Positions 52,901-61,192 of a stretch of DNA of 64,000 nucleotides are shown in pieces; within the stretch, counting starts at the first letter, position 1; each line of letters starts with the position of its first letter. A program made the position numbers and the translations under genes. Source of the DNA: Streptomyces sp. HNM0575 (GTDB taxonomy: Bacteria > Actinomycetota > Actinomycetes > Streptomycetales > Streptomycetaceae); contig NZ_JAASAG010000006.1 in the NCBI RefSeq assembly GCF_012726265.1, forward strand, positions 62,001-126,000, written 5' to 3'. The notes beneath the pieces are model-generated. The model ran no database searches, was not told the origin of the DNA, and saw only the letters and a list, made by a program, of their open reading frames with translations.

Positions 52901-53629
52901 TTGACGTACGGTCCGAGCCGCCGGGACGCGAAGGACGCACGGGACGCTCGGGAGCACGGCCACGACCCGAAGGGCGGTCCGGACGCCAAGTACGGCCGGA
53001 ACGCGGGGACTTCGGTGGCGGAGAGCCGTCCCGGCCCCGGGCGCGCACGTCCCGGTGGCCGTACGGCACGTACGCGCGAAGCCGTAAGGGAGGCCACGCT
53101 CGCCGAGATCGCCGACCGGGGTTACGACGGTCTGAGCGTCGAGGGCGTGGCCGCCCGCTCCGGTGTCCACCGCACCACCGTCTACCGACGCTGGAGGAAC
53201 GCCGCCGGACTCGCGGCCGACGCCCTCGACCTGGCGTCGGCCGAGCCGTGGCCCGTCCCGGACACCGGCACGGTCCGCGGTGACCTGCGGGAACTCACCG
53301 AACTCGTGGTCACGCACTTCGAGGACCCGCACGCCGGAGCCGTGTCACGGGCCCTCGTGTCCGCCGCGGTACACGACCCCGTGACCGCCCGCGCCCTGCA
53401 CGGCTTCCTCGCCGGACGCCACCGGCAGGCGGCACCCCTGGTCGCGCGCGCCGTGGAGCGCGGCGAACTGCCCGACGGGACCGACGCGTCGGAGACGGTC
53501 CGCGCGGCGGTCGCGCCCCTCTACTACCGGTTGTTCATCTCGGGTGAGCCGGCTGATGCGGACGTGGCGGCGCGGGCCGCCGACGCGGCTCTCGCGGCGG
53601 CCCGCGCCGGGGTGTTCGTACGCGGGTAG
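52901..53629 (+). CDS. TetR family transcriptional regulator
   Basis: 242-aa regulator with TTG start behind an ideal GGAGG (TTCGGAGGGCGGCCC). The N-terminal ~55 residues are disordered and charged. HTH: EATLAEIADRGYDGLSVEGVAARSGVHRTTVYRRW (about 67-100). The C-terminal helical ligand domain (TetR_C-like: VVTHFEDPHAGAVSRALVSA, LPDGTDASETVRAAVAPLYYRLF) is complete. Divergent from the ABC-F remnant, whose promoter it presumably controlled together with its own. Confidence 0.9.
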   Translation: MTYGPSRRDAKDARDAREHGHDPKGGPDAKYGRNAGTSVAESRPGPGRARPGGRTARTREAVREATLAEIADRGYDGLSVEGVAARSGVHRTTVYRRWRNAAGLAADALDLASAEPWPVPDTGTVRGDLRELTELVVTHFEDPHAGAVSRALVSAAVHDPVTARALHGFLAGRHRQAAPLVARAVERGELPDGTDASETVRAAVAPLYYRLFISGEPADADVAARAADAALAAARAGVFVRG

Positions 53630-53638
53630 GCGACGGGT

Positions 53639-53679
53639 GCGGGGCCCGTGGGTTCCGGTCCGGACCCCGCGGGCCCCGC
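53639..53679. terminator. Bidirectional terminator between tetR and murP
   Basis: GCGGGGCCCG / CGGGCCCCGC stem with extra GGG/CCC pairing, between convergent genes. Confidence 0.75.
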
Positions 53680-53729
53680 TGCGGACACAGACACCTGGCA
53701 GCGGCCGGATGACGGCTCGCGGCCGCGGC

Positions 53730-55484
53730 TCAGACGCCGACCGGGCGCCTCGGCTCCCCGTCGCCCTCGCCGTCGTCGTCCTCGTCCGGCAGGTTCCCTC
53801 GGTCCGGCGCGACCCGCGCGGCCGACGCGTCGGCCCGGTGCGCCCCCGTACCGTCCGCGCGGTGCGCCCCCGTACCGCCCGCGCCCTCGGCACCCGCGGC
53901 TCCCGCCGCGAGCCGTCCGCCCGAGGCGACCACCGTGCTCGGGGCCTCCGCGCGCGCCGCCTCCGCCTCCGGTTCGGCGTTGAGTTCCGTCAGCATCTGT
54001 TTGCTGAAGCCGAAGAAGTACGTAGCGAGGAAGCCCGCCAGATATCCCGCCACCATTCCCAGCGCGTAGACGGCGGCGACGGCGCCGAGCCCCTGGTTCC
54101 CCTTCAGCAGCGGGAAGAGGGCCCAGCCCGACGGTCCGATGGCGGTGGAACCGACGGACGTGCCGAGCTGATGGAAGAGCCCGACGGTGCCACCGCCCAC
54201 GGCCCCGCCCACGCACGCCGTGATGAAGGGCCTGCCGAGCGGCAGCGACACCCCGTAGATCAGCGGCTCGCCTACGCCCATCACCCCGGCCGGCAGCGCC
54301 GACTTGATGGTCTTACGGATCGAGGTGTTGCGGCGCAGCCTGACGTAGACGGCGATGGCCGCGCCGACCTGGCCGGCGCCCGCCATGGCGAGTACGGGAA
54401 GCAGCACGGTGAAGCCGTTCTGCTCGATCAGTGTGGTGTGGATCGGGATGAGGGCCTGGTGCAGGCCGAGCATCACCAGCGGCAGGAAGAGCCCGCCGAG
54501 TACGAAACCGGCGACGCCTCCGCCGTGCAGCAGCAGCCAGTCGGCGAAGTGGCCGATCCCGGCGGAGACCAGGCCGCACACGTACATCAGCCCGAAGAGC
54601 GTGACGAGGCCGGAGACGAGCACGGTGACGGTGGGGGTGACCAGTACGTCGACGGCCTCGGGCACTCTGCGCCGGCACCACCTCTCGACGTACACCGCGA
54701 GCAGCGCCGCGAAGAGCGCGCCCAGCACGCCGCCCTCGCCGGGGGCCAGCTTCTCCCCGAACGCCGACACCTTCGAGACGCCCGCGAAGACGATGACGGC
54801 CGCGGCGGCGCCGCCCAGCACGGGCGTACCGCCGAACTCCGCGGCCGTGTTGATGCCCACGAAGACGGCGATGAGCGACATGAAGCCGGTGGAGATCGCC
54901 GTGAGCGCGGGCACGATGCCGGCGGCCCACTGGGCGCTGCCGCTGCTGACGAGGTTGGTGAGGATGCCGTTGAGCCCGGCGACGATGCCGCAGCCGATGA
55001 GGGCCGGGATGAGCGGGACGAAGATGTTCGCGACCCGGCGCAGCATCCGCTTCGCGGGGGTGGCGTTGCGACGTCTCCGCTCGGCACGCAACTCGGCGCC
55101 GCGGTCGGCGAGTTCGCCCGCCGTGACGGGGCCGCCGGGGGTGCCCGGCGCTCCTGCGACGGCTGGGCCGCCCGCGGCGACCGGCCCGCCCGCGGCGCCC
55201 GGCACGGGCCCTGCGGCCGTGTCCGGTGTGCGCGTGAGCGCCCGGAGTTCGGCGGTGACCCGGGCGACCTTCCCCGGGCCGAGGACGATCTGGTACGTGT
55301 CGTCGTCCTCGACGACGCCCACCACTTCAGGCAGCGCCCGCAGTGCGGAGTCCTGTACGAGCGAGCGGTCGGCCAGGCCGAGCCGCATCCGGGTCATGCA
55401 GTGGGTCACGGAGAGGACGTTCTGCGGGCCCCCCACGAGGGGGAGCAGGGCCTCGGCGGTCTGGCGGTTGTTGTCTCTGCTCAT
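53730..55484 (-). CDS. murP: PTS N-acetylmuramic acid-type transporter EIIBC
   Basis: 584-aa membrane permease phosphorylating its sugar during uptake. EIIB domain 1-90 with the phosphocysteine Cys29 in SVTHCMTRMRLGL. After an Ala/Gly/Pro linker, EIIC (about 140-490) shows NIFVPLIPALIGCGIVAGL, INTAAEFGGTPVLGGAAAAV, IPIHTTLIEQNGFTVLLPVLAM and GVGEPLIYGVSLPLGRPF with the conserved Gly-Glu-Pro. C-terminal tail is acidic and disordered. No EIIA domain, so it must use a shared EIIA (Crr). Neighbours murQ and murR identify MurNAc as the likely sugar, delivered as MurNAc-6-P. Confidence 0.9.
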   Translation of the reverse strand: MSRDNNRQTAEALLPLVGGPQNVLSVTHCMTRMRLGLADRSLVQDSALRALPEVVGVVEDDDTYQIVLGPGKVARVTAELRALTRTPDTAAGPVPGAAGGPVAAGGPAVAGAPGTPGGPVTAGELADRGAELRAERRRRNATPAKRMLRRVANIFVPLIPALIGCGIVAGLNGILTNLVSSGSAQWAAGIVPALTAISTGFMSLIAVFVGINTAAEFGGTPVLGGAAAAVIVFAGVSKVSAFGEKLAPGEGGVLGALFAALLAVYVERWCRRRVPEAVDVLVTPTVTVLVSGLVTLFGLMYVCGLVSAGIGHFADWLLLHGGGVAGFVLGGLFLPLVMLGLHQALIPIHTTLIEQNGFTVLLPVLAMAGAGQVGAAIAVYVRLRRNTSIRKTIKSALPAGVMGVGEPLIYGVSLPLGRPFITACVGGAVGGGTVGLFHQLGTSVGSTAIGPSGWALFPLLKGNQGLGAVAAVYALGMVAGYLAGFLATYFFGFSKQMLTELNAEPEAEAARAEAPSTVVASGGRLAAGAAGAEGAGGTGAHRADGTGAHRADASAARVAPDRGNLPDEDDDGEGDGEPRRPVGV

Positions 55485-55582
55485 CGGCGGGGTCGCTCTC
55501 TGGCGGTCCGGGGGACCCGGAACGTGGTGCGGACGAGCGAGCTAGCCGCAGCCGGCGGCGGCCAGCCGCTTGGCATCCACTG

Positions 55583-56539
55583 TCAGCCCTCGCCGGTCGC
55601 CGCGCGGAGCGCAGCTCGCAGGTGGCCGTCCGCCTCGTCGAGCAGCCGGGCCGCCGTAGGGCCGTCGACGCCCGCCAGAATGATCAGAATGGCGTTCTTC
55701 ACCTCGTCGCCCGCTTGGGTGAGAGCGGCCTCGATGGTCTCGTCCCCGGCGCCCGTCGCGAGGGCGACGATGCGCCGCGAGCGGGCGCGCAGCTTCTCGT
55801 TGGAGGCGCGCAGGTCGACCATCAGGTTCCCGTAGGTCTTGCCCAGCCGGATCATGGTGATCGTCGACAGCATGTTCAGGACGAGCTTCTGTGCCGTACC
55901 GGCCTTCAGCCGGGTCGAGCCGGTGAGCAGCTCGGGGCCCACGACGACCTCGATGCGCATGTCGGCGGCGTCCCCGAGCGGGGAGTCCGCGTTGCAGGAG
56001 AAGCCGACGGTGAGCGCGCCGTGTGCGGCTCGCGCGTGCTCGACGGCGCCCACCGCGTACGGGGTGCGTCCCGAGGCGGAGATGCCGACCACCGTGTCGT
56101 CCGCCGTCAGCCCGAGGGCGTCGAGGTCCGACGCGGCCAACTCCTTGCTGTCCTCGGCCCCTTCGACGGACCTGCTCATCGCGCCGGGCCCGCCGGCGAT
56201 GAGGCCCAGCACGTCGTTCGGGTCGGTGTTGAAGGTGGGCGGGCACTCGCTGGCGTCCAGCACGCCCATGCGTCCGGCGGTGCCGGCGCCGGCGTAGACG
56301 AGACGGCCGCCGCGGGCCATCCGCTCGGCGGTGGCGTCGATGGCGGCGGCGATCTGCGGCAGCTGCGCCGCGACCGCGCCGGGCACGGTGGCGTCCTCGC
56401 CCTGCATGATCCGGGCGATCTCCAGGGTGGGCAGCTGGTCGATCTCGGACAGTTCGCTTCTGAACGCCTCGGTGGTCAGCGTCTCCAGCTGCGCGCGCAG
56501 CTCGCTGTAGGAGGGCGGTGTGTCGGCGGTGGAGGTCAT
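55583..56539 (-). CDS. murQ: N-acetylmuramic acid 6-phosphate etherase
   Basis: 318-aa SIS-domain lyase removing D-lactate from MurNAc-6-P to give GlcNAc-6-P, which NagA then uses. ATG 56539. Family marks: AAAIDATAERMARGGRLVYAG, GTAGRMGVLDASECPPTFNT with catalytic Glu in SECPPT, DTVVGISASGRTPYAVGAV (SIS sugar-phosphate loop) and the C-terminal domain GAGDETIEAALTQAGDEVKNAIL. RBS is weak. 98 bp before murP, so probably one transcript. Confidence 0.93.
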   Translation of the reverse strand: MTSTADTPPSYSELRAQLETLTTEAFRSELSEIDQLPTLEIARIMQGEDATVPGAVAAQLPQIAAAIDATAERMARGGRLVYAGAGTAGRMGVLDASECPPTFNTDPNDVLGLIAGGPGAMSRSVEGAEDSKELAASDLDALGLTADDTVVGISASGRTPYAVGAVEHARAAHGALTVGFSCNADSPLGDAADMRIEVVVGPELLTGSTRLKAGTAQKLVLNMLSTITMIRLGKTYGNLMVDLRASNEKLRARSRRIVALATGAGDETIEAALTQAGDEVKNAILIILAGVDGPTAARLLDEADGHLRAALRAATGEG

Positions 56540-56999
56540 GGGGAGGTGCGGCTCTTTCTGACTCGCGCGGACGCGCATGCGGATGCGGACTCAGCTTCGG
56601 ATCGTATTCGGGACCGGATGCTGATTCGGATGCAGATAACGGGCGCGTACGGGTCTCGGACACGGTCGCGTCCCCGAGACGGCACGACACGGCACGGGAC
56701 GACACGGCACGGCACGGCACGACACGGGACGACCACGGGCACCGGCACGGGCTTGCGCACATGACGGCACCTCGCGTGCTCGGGACGGCGCGGCGCGGAC
56801 TCGGAGCGGACGGCCGTCCCGCCCGGGCCGCGGGCGTGCGCGTCCGGCGCGTGCCTCGGGCGACGCCGCCGGTGCCGCAGACCAGCCCGGGCCGGGTTCC
56901 GGGGCTGGAAGAGCACATCTGCCGTGTGCCGGTCAGTGCGCCTGCTTCACCGGCGCCGCTCGGAGCGTGCGCCGCATGCGCCGCCGCGGGCGTGCGCCG
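56540..56999. other. murR-murQ gap with C/G/A-rich short repeats
   Basis: 460 bp without a clear gene. At 56680-56745 CGGCACGACA-type units (5-10 bp: ACGGC, ACGAC, ACGGG) repeat many times, so the gap may have grown by slippage. murQP may have its own promoter here, or read-through from murR. Confidence 0.5.
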
Positions 57000-58082
57000 T
57001 CAGCGCGGCCGTGGCGAGTGCCGGTGCGCCAGCGCCTCGTAGGAGGCGGACAGCGCGGGGGCCGTGCTCTCGTACGTACGCTGTGCCACGCCGATGAACA
57101 GGCAGTCAACGACGAGCAGTTGGCTCGTACGGCTGGACATCGCGGCGGGCCGCAGCTCGCTCTCGCGCGCCGTCGACGTGGTCAGCACGTGGTCGGCGTA
57201 CTGCGCGATCTCCCCGTCCGAGCGTCCCGTGATCGCGATCGTCGTGGCGCCCTGGTCGAAGGCCGCGCGCAGCGGCTCGATCACATCGACGGTACGGCCC
57301 GAATGCGTGATGGCGATCGCCACGTCGCCCGCGCCCAGTTGAACTGCCGTGGTGACCGCGAGATGGGGATCGGCCTCCGCGTGCGCGACGTGGCCGATGC
57401 GCAGCAGCTTCTGCGCGAGGTCCTTGCTGACGAGTCCGGAGGCCCCGACCCCGTACACGTCGACGCGGCGCGCGCCGACCAGGGCGGTCACCGCCGCTTC
57501 GAGCTGCACGGTGTCCAGCCCGGCGGCCGTGTCGGCGAGGGTCTGCCGCTCGTCGTACGCCAGCTTGGCCACGACGTCGGCGATCGGATCGTCGACCGCG
57601 ATGTCCGCGGTGACGGACGGTGCCGCGCCCGACTCCTGCTGGGCGGCGAGCCCCGCGAGCGCGAGGCGCAGGTCGCGGTAGCCGGGGTAGCCGAGCAGGC
57701 GGGAGGTGCGTACGACGGTGGCTTCGCTGGTGCCGGTGCGCTCGGCGAGGCCGGTGACGGTGAGCTGCGCGCAGCCCGCCGGGTCCGCCGCGACGGTCTC
57801 GGCGACCCGCTGCATGGAGCGCGTCATGGAGGGGGCCATCGTGCGGACCTTGGCGGCGAGGGCGCCGGGTCCGGGCGGTCCGGGCCGTGCCGCGGGCGCC
57901 GGGCGCGCGGCGGAACGGGCGGCGGGCTGGGCCGGCTGCTGGGCGGGAGAACCGGCGCCGCGGGTCGTGCCGGTGGGGTGGGGGGAGCCCCCGTGGGGGG
58001 TGTTCGCGGCCGGGCTGCCGCCTCCGGGTCTGGTGTGCGTCCTGCCGTTTCTGGCGAAACTTTCCTTCAGGTACGTGGTCAT
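57000..58082 (-). CDS. murR: RpiR/MurR-type regulator with SIS domain
   Basis: 360-aa regulator. Residues 20-80 form a Pro/Ala-rich disordered section; HTH_6 (about 80-160) includes RVAETVAADPAGCAQLTVTGLAERTGTSEATVVR; SIS domain (about 200-345) includes VDVYGVGASGLVSKDLAQKLL, AIAITHSGRTVDVIEPL, IAITGRSDGEIAQYADHVL. SIS binds a sugar phosphate, likely MurNAc-6-P. Upstream of murQ and murP in the same direction. Starts at ATG 58082, and its promoter is so close that the mRNA should be leaderless. Confidence 0.9.
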   Translation of the reverse strand: MTTYLKESFARNGRTHTRPGGGSPAANTPHGGSPHPTGTTRGAGSPAQQPAQPAARSAARPAPAARPGPPGPGALAAKVRTMAPSMTRSMQRVAETVAADPAGCAQLTVTGLAERTGTSEATVVRTSRLLGYPGYRDLRLALAGLAAQQESGAAPSVTADIAVDDPIADVVAKLAYDERQTLADTAAGLDTVQLEAAVTALVGARRVDVYGVGASGLVSKDLAQKLLRIGHVAHAEADPHLAVTTAVQLGAGDVAIAITHSGRTVDVIEPLRAAFDQGATTIAITGRSDGEIAQYADHVLTTSTARESELRPAAMSSRTSQLLVVDCLFIGVAQRTYESTAPALSASYEALAHRHSPRPR

Positions 58083-58118
58083 CGGTGGAAGGTATTTTTC
58101 TCGTCGTGTCCCCGTCAA
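58083..58118 (-). promoter_or_regulatory. Predicted leaderless promoter of murR
   Basis: On the minus strand -35 TTGACG (58118-58113), an 18-bp spacer containing an A5 run, -10 TACCTT (58094-58089), then 6 bp to the ATG. Transcription would start at or next to the ATG. Confidence 0.6.
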
Positions 58119-58249
58119 GAGTCGCGCACATCGGTCCGCCATGATTCCTCTCCCGGTCCTCCTCGCGTTCTCCGCGGGTTCTGCGGTACGGCGCCCGCGT
58201 GTGGCCCGAATCGGCGCACCGGGCAACGACTGTTTGGTGCAATGGAGAC

Positions 58250-58606
58250 ATGGACCAGCTAGAGCAGACACTTCACACGGCCCGGGCTCTCGTACTCGCC
58301 GATCTGGAGGCGGGCAAGGTGGCCGAGGCGGATGTGGTCTCGCTCGTCGAAGAGGCGGTCTCGCACCGGAGGTGGTGGGTCGAGCAGTGGCCCGACGGCA
58401 TGGCCTTCGTGAACGGGCTGATAGCGCAGGACGTGCAGGACGCGCTGCTCGAACGGTACGGACGCTGGCCGCTGTGCCCCGTCTGTCTCGGTTCCGATCC
58501 GCACGCGCTGGAGATCGAACCCCCGCTGGGCGAGGACCCGCACTGGGTCTGCGGCAAGACCACGACATCGGTCGCCCGCGTGGGGGCGCTGAACAAGTGG
58601 CTCTGA
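58250..58606 (+). CDS. Hypothetical protein with Cys/His cluster
   Basis: 118-aa soluble protein starting ATG 58250 (MDQLEQTLHTARAL). N-terminal 75 residues are helical (WWVEQWPDGMAFVNGLIAQDVQDALLERYG). C-terminal WPLCPVCLGSDPHALEIEPPLGEDPHWVC has Cys-x2-Cys, two His and a Cys with zinc-ribbon-like spacing, then SVARVGALNKWL. Family not recognised; conserved among streptomycetes from memory of this neighbourhood. Just upstream of the DUF4031 gene. Confidence 0.75.
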   Translation: MDQLEQTLHTARALVLADLEAGKVAEADVVSLVEEAVSHRRWWVEQWPDGMAFVNGLIAQDVQDALLERYGRWPLCPVCLGSDPHALEIEPPLGEDPHWVCGKTTTSVARVGALNKWL

Positions 58607-58670
58607 GCGTGGCTCTGAGCGGGCGGACGCCCGTGGTGAGGGCTGTGCCCGGCGCGCGAGACGCGGCACC

Positions 58671-58949
58671 GTGACCGTCTATATCGACCCGCCCGTCTGG
58701 CCGGGCGGCGGGCGCGTGTGGTCGCACCTGGTCAGCGATGTCTCGTACGACGAACTGCACGCCTTCGCCGCCGCGATCGGCTGTCCGCGCCGCGCCTTCG
58801 ACCGCGACCACTACGACGTGCCGAGCGCCCGCTACCCGGCGGCCGTCTCCGCCGGTGCCGTCGAGGTCGGCTGCAAGGAACTGCTGCGGCGCCTCACCGA
58901 CGCGGGGCTGCGGCGCCCCAAGAGGCGCGGGCCGTCGCGGGACGGCTGA
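58671..58949 (+). CDS. DUF4031 protein
   Basis: 92-aa cytoplasmic protein with GTG start. Core TVYIDPPVWPGGGRVWSHLVSDVSYDELHAFAAAIG, then PRRAFDRDHYDVPSARYPAAVSAGAVEVGCKELLRRL, the DUF4031 signature with the W-P-G-G-R and FDRDHYDVP motifs. Basic tail. Function unknown. Follows the Cys/His protein by 64 bp and may be co-transcribed. Confidence 0.88.
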   Translation: MTVYIDPPVWPGGGRVWSHLVSDVSYDELHAFAAAIGCPRRAFDRDHYDVPSARYPAAVSAGAVEVGCKELLRRLTDAGLRRPKRRGPSRDG

Positions 58950-59000
58950 CGCCGGGCGCGGGGTACGGGGTACGGGGCGCGGGGCGCGGACGGAAACGCG

Positions 59001-59032
59001 AAGTGCCCCCGCCCTGGAGGGCGGGGGCACTT
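59001..59032. terminator. Perfect bidirectional terminator
   Basis: 15-bp arms AAGTGCCCCCGCCCT / AGGGCGGGGGCACTT with a 2-nt loop, flanked by A and T bases. It separates the DUF4031 gene from the convergent secreted protein. Confidence 0.95.
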
Positions 59033-59064
59033 GGGGGCTTGAGAGCGCCCGGCAGGAAGCCGGT

Positions 59065-59358
59065 TCAGCGGATGTAGACGCTCCTGCCGTAAGCGCCGGA
59101 AGCGCTCCCCGCGGGCACCACGCGACTGAGCGGTCCGGTGCATGCCGGGCCGGAGTACACGAAGGCGGTCTCATCCGTGCCGTTGTGCACCGCGAAGGCG
59201 CCGGGGTAGGCGCTCACGTCGTTGCAGCCGCTGGGCTCGTCGTACGGGATGCCGTTGATGATCAGCGTTCCGTCCGCCGCCTGCGCGGAGCAGGGAGCGG
59301 CAAGTGCGATCATTCCGGCCGCGGCGATGGTGCCGAGGCTCGTGGCGATGCGTCGCAT
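59065..59358 (-). CDS. Small secreted protein, two cysteines
   Basis: 97-aa protein with a signal peptide (MRRIATSLGTIAAAGMIALAA...SAQA) to about residue 28. Mature ~70 residues: DGTLIINGIPYDEPSGCNDV, HNGTDETAFVYSGPACTGPL and SGAYGRSVYIR, a compact beta protein with one disulfide, similar in layout to small streptomycete crystallin-like or inhibitor-like proteins. Function unknown. ATG 59358 behind GGAAGG. Confidence 0.75.
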   Translation of the reverse strand: MRRIATSLGTIAAAGMIALAAPCSAQAADGTLIINGIPYDEPSGCNDVSAYPGAFAVHNGTDETAFVYSGPACTGPLSRVVPAGSASGAYGRSVYIR

Positions 59359-59506
59359 GGTGTTCCTTCCTCTGTGCTCGGACCGCTCAGGTCGGTCGCA
59401 GTCCGTGACGAGCACTGTACGTGACCATGCGAGTGCGGTACGTCACCGATACGTCACCACTTGACCCGCTTGATCCGCGAGAAGGCCGGACGCCGCGAGG
59501 ATCGCT

Positions 59507-59541
59507 CACGTCCCACGTCCCACGTCCCACGTCCCACGTCG
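59507..59541. repeat. 7-bp tandem repeat CACGTCC x5
   Basis: Four perfect CACGTCC units and a fifth CACGTCG at 59507-59541, upstream of the secreted protein gene and ending 15 bp before the stop of the TIGR03086 gene. Confidence 0.85.
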
Positions 59542-59556
59542 CGAGACGGGGCCGTG

Positions 59557-60120
59557 TCAGGGCTGACGGCCGAGCAGCGCCACCAGCCGGTCCTGCGGCA
59601 CGGCGTCCTCCGGTACGGGCACCGGCGGATCGAAGATCCCGGCCTCGTGCCAACTGCCCGCCATGGGCGCGATGTGGTCGTGGACCGCGTCGGCGAGCTC
59701 GTCCGGCATCCGGGAACGCACGCCCAGGCCCCGCGCGAGGTCCCAGCCGTGCACGGTGAGGTCGGTCGTCATCTGCCAGCCGTACTCCGTGGCCGGGGTC
59801 TTGCCGCCGGTGACGTGCACGTCGCCGCGGAGCGCCCCCTTGCGGCGAAAGGCGGAGCGCGAACCGCTGCCCGCCTCCTCCCACACCGCGACCGGGGCGT
59901 CGCCGACCACGTCGCCGTCGAAGCGGTCGCCGACCTCGGCGAGCGTCTCGCCGTTCAGCAGGTGGGGTGCCCAAAGGTGCTCACTGACAAGGTGGTTGAC
60001 CAGGTCCCGTACGTTCCAGTCGGTGCACGGGGTGGGGTCGTCCCACTGCTGCTCCCCGACTTCGTGTACGAGCCGGTCCCACTCCTTGAAGGCCGTCTCG
60101 AAGGCGTCGATGAGTTCCAT
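59557..60120 (-). CDS. TIGR03086 family protein (DinB-like, mycothiol-linked fold)
   Basis: 187-aa helical-bundle protein of the maleylpyruvate isomerase/DinB-like superfamily. ATG 60120 (MELIDAF). Marks: WDDPTPCTDWNVRDLVNHLVSEHLW near 28-52 with the metal His, DLTVHGWDLARGLG near 125 with the second His, and a C-terminal conserved IAPMAGSWHEAGIFDPPV. Members bind a divalent metal and may use mycothiol; specific reaction unknown. Confidence 0.85.
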   Translation of the reverse strand: MELIDAFETAFKEWDRLVHEVGEQQWDDPTPCTDWNVRDLVNHLVSEHLWAPHLLNGETLAEVGDRFDGDVVGDAPVAVWEEAGSGSRSAFRRKGALRGDVHVTGGKTPATEYGWQMTTDLTVHGWDLARGLGVRSRMPDELADAVHDHIAPMAGSWHEAGIFDPPVPVPEDAVPQDRLVALLGRQP

Positions 60121-60484
60121 ACGCCAATGGTGGGCCCGGGGGCCTGCGGACGCACGGGCAGCGTGTGACCCAGATCTCAATGACGGGTGTCATACGGGAG
60201 GCCGGCCCCGTACGTGTAGCGGATGTCCTGCCCCGAGCGGCAGGGCGCACAGCGCGGATTCCGCACCGCGTGCACTCGGGGGAGTGCCGGGGCGCCGCGG
60301 TGGGAGACGTGACCGGCGCCGTCCTGACGGTCGGCCGGCCGTGCGTCGCCCGCCCGGCGTCCCGACACCGCAGTCAGGCGCCGCGTATCGGCAGCGCGTA
60401 CCGGCACCGCGTATCGGCACCGCGTACGGCACGGGCCCAGGGCCGGGGCCGAGGGGTGCGAGCCGCCGCCGTCCCGCGGGGTGC
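60121..60484. other. Gene-free stretch with 13-bp repeats
   Basis: 364 bp. Four 13-bp units (GCGCCGCGTATCG, GCAGCGCGTACCG, GCACCGCGTATCG, GCACCGCGTACGG) lie at 60378-60429. No gene with proper bias; holds the TIGR03086 promoter and the end of the sigma/anti-sigma transcript. Confidence 0.6.
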
Positions 60485-61192
60485 TCAACTCCCGTGCCCG
60501 GGAGGCTTCTCGTTGCCCGAACACAGCCGGACCTCGGTCGAGTTGCGGGTGCGCACGCCCGGCAGCCAGCCCTCGACCCGCTTGCTGTCTCCGCTGCCGC
60601 CGCTCTTCTCGACCCGGTACCAGCGCCGTGAGGAGACGCCCTTCTCGTCCGTGACCAGCTGCCCGTCGGTGATCACGCAGGCCGCGGTGAGGCTGTCGCC
60701 GTGCCAGACGCGGCCCGCGGAGTTGCCGGGATCCGCGTACAGCTCGTACGGGCTCTTCGCGACCCGCAGCGCGCACTCCAGGGTGCGCAGCTTCTGGCAG
60801 GCCTTCTCGACGTTGTGGACCCGCAGCGTGATGGGGCCGGAGTCCGGGTCCCCCTGGCCGTCCGGACCGCCCCGGCCGCCCGAGGAAGGCTTCTGTGCCG
60901 CTCCGCCCTGCACGGCCCCGGTCCCCCCGGAGGGCGAGACCAGCCACCACGTACCGCAGACGACGAACACCACCGCCGCCGCGGCCACGACGATCACCGT
61001 CATGGGCAGCGGACGGCGGCGCCACGCGGGGTCCTTGCTCGTGCGCGCCGTGCCGGGCGCGGCCGGAGTGACGTCCGGACGCGGCTCCCGCACCCGCTCC
61101 CACAGCCCGTCCGGAACGTCGATCACCGCGTCGGCGGCCCGCAGTTGCTCACCGAGGGCCGTGGCCGTCTCCTCGCGTCGCTCAGCACGCAT
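60485..61192 (-). CDS. Putative anti-sigma factor, single-pass membrane protein
   Basis: 235-aa protein. Residues 1-60 cytoplasmic and charged (MRAERREETATALGEQLRA, DGLWERVREP), one helix at about 64-84 (MTVIVVAAAAVVFVVCGTWW), then an extracellular domain with cysteines (VEKACQKL, LECALRV, AACVITDG, RLCSGNE) that could form two disulfides. The ATG overlaps the sigma factor stop by 11 bp, the usual sigma/anti-sigma arrangement. No zinc-binding H-x3-C-x2-C is present, so it is not a ZAS domain. Function by context. Confidence 0.7.
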   Translation of the reverse strand: MRAERREETATALGEQLRAADAVIDVPDGLWERVREPRPDVTPAAPGTARTSKDPAWRRRPLPMTVIVVAAAAVVFVVCGTWWLVSPSGGTGAVQGGAAQKPSSGGRGGPDGQGDPDSGPITLRVHNVEKACQKLRTLECALRVAKSPYELYADPGNSAGRVWHGDSLTAACVITDGQLVTDEKGVSSRRWYRVEKSGGSGDSKRVEGWLPGVRTRNSTEVRLCSGNEKPPGHGS

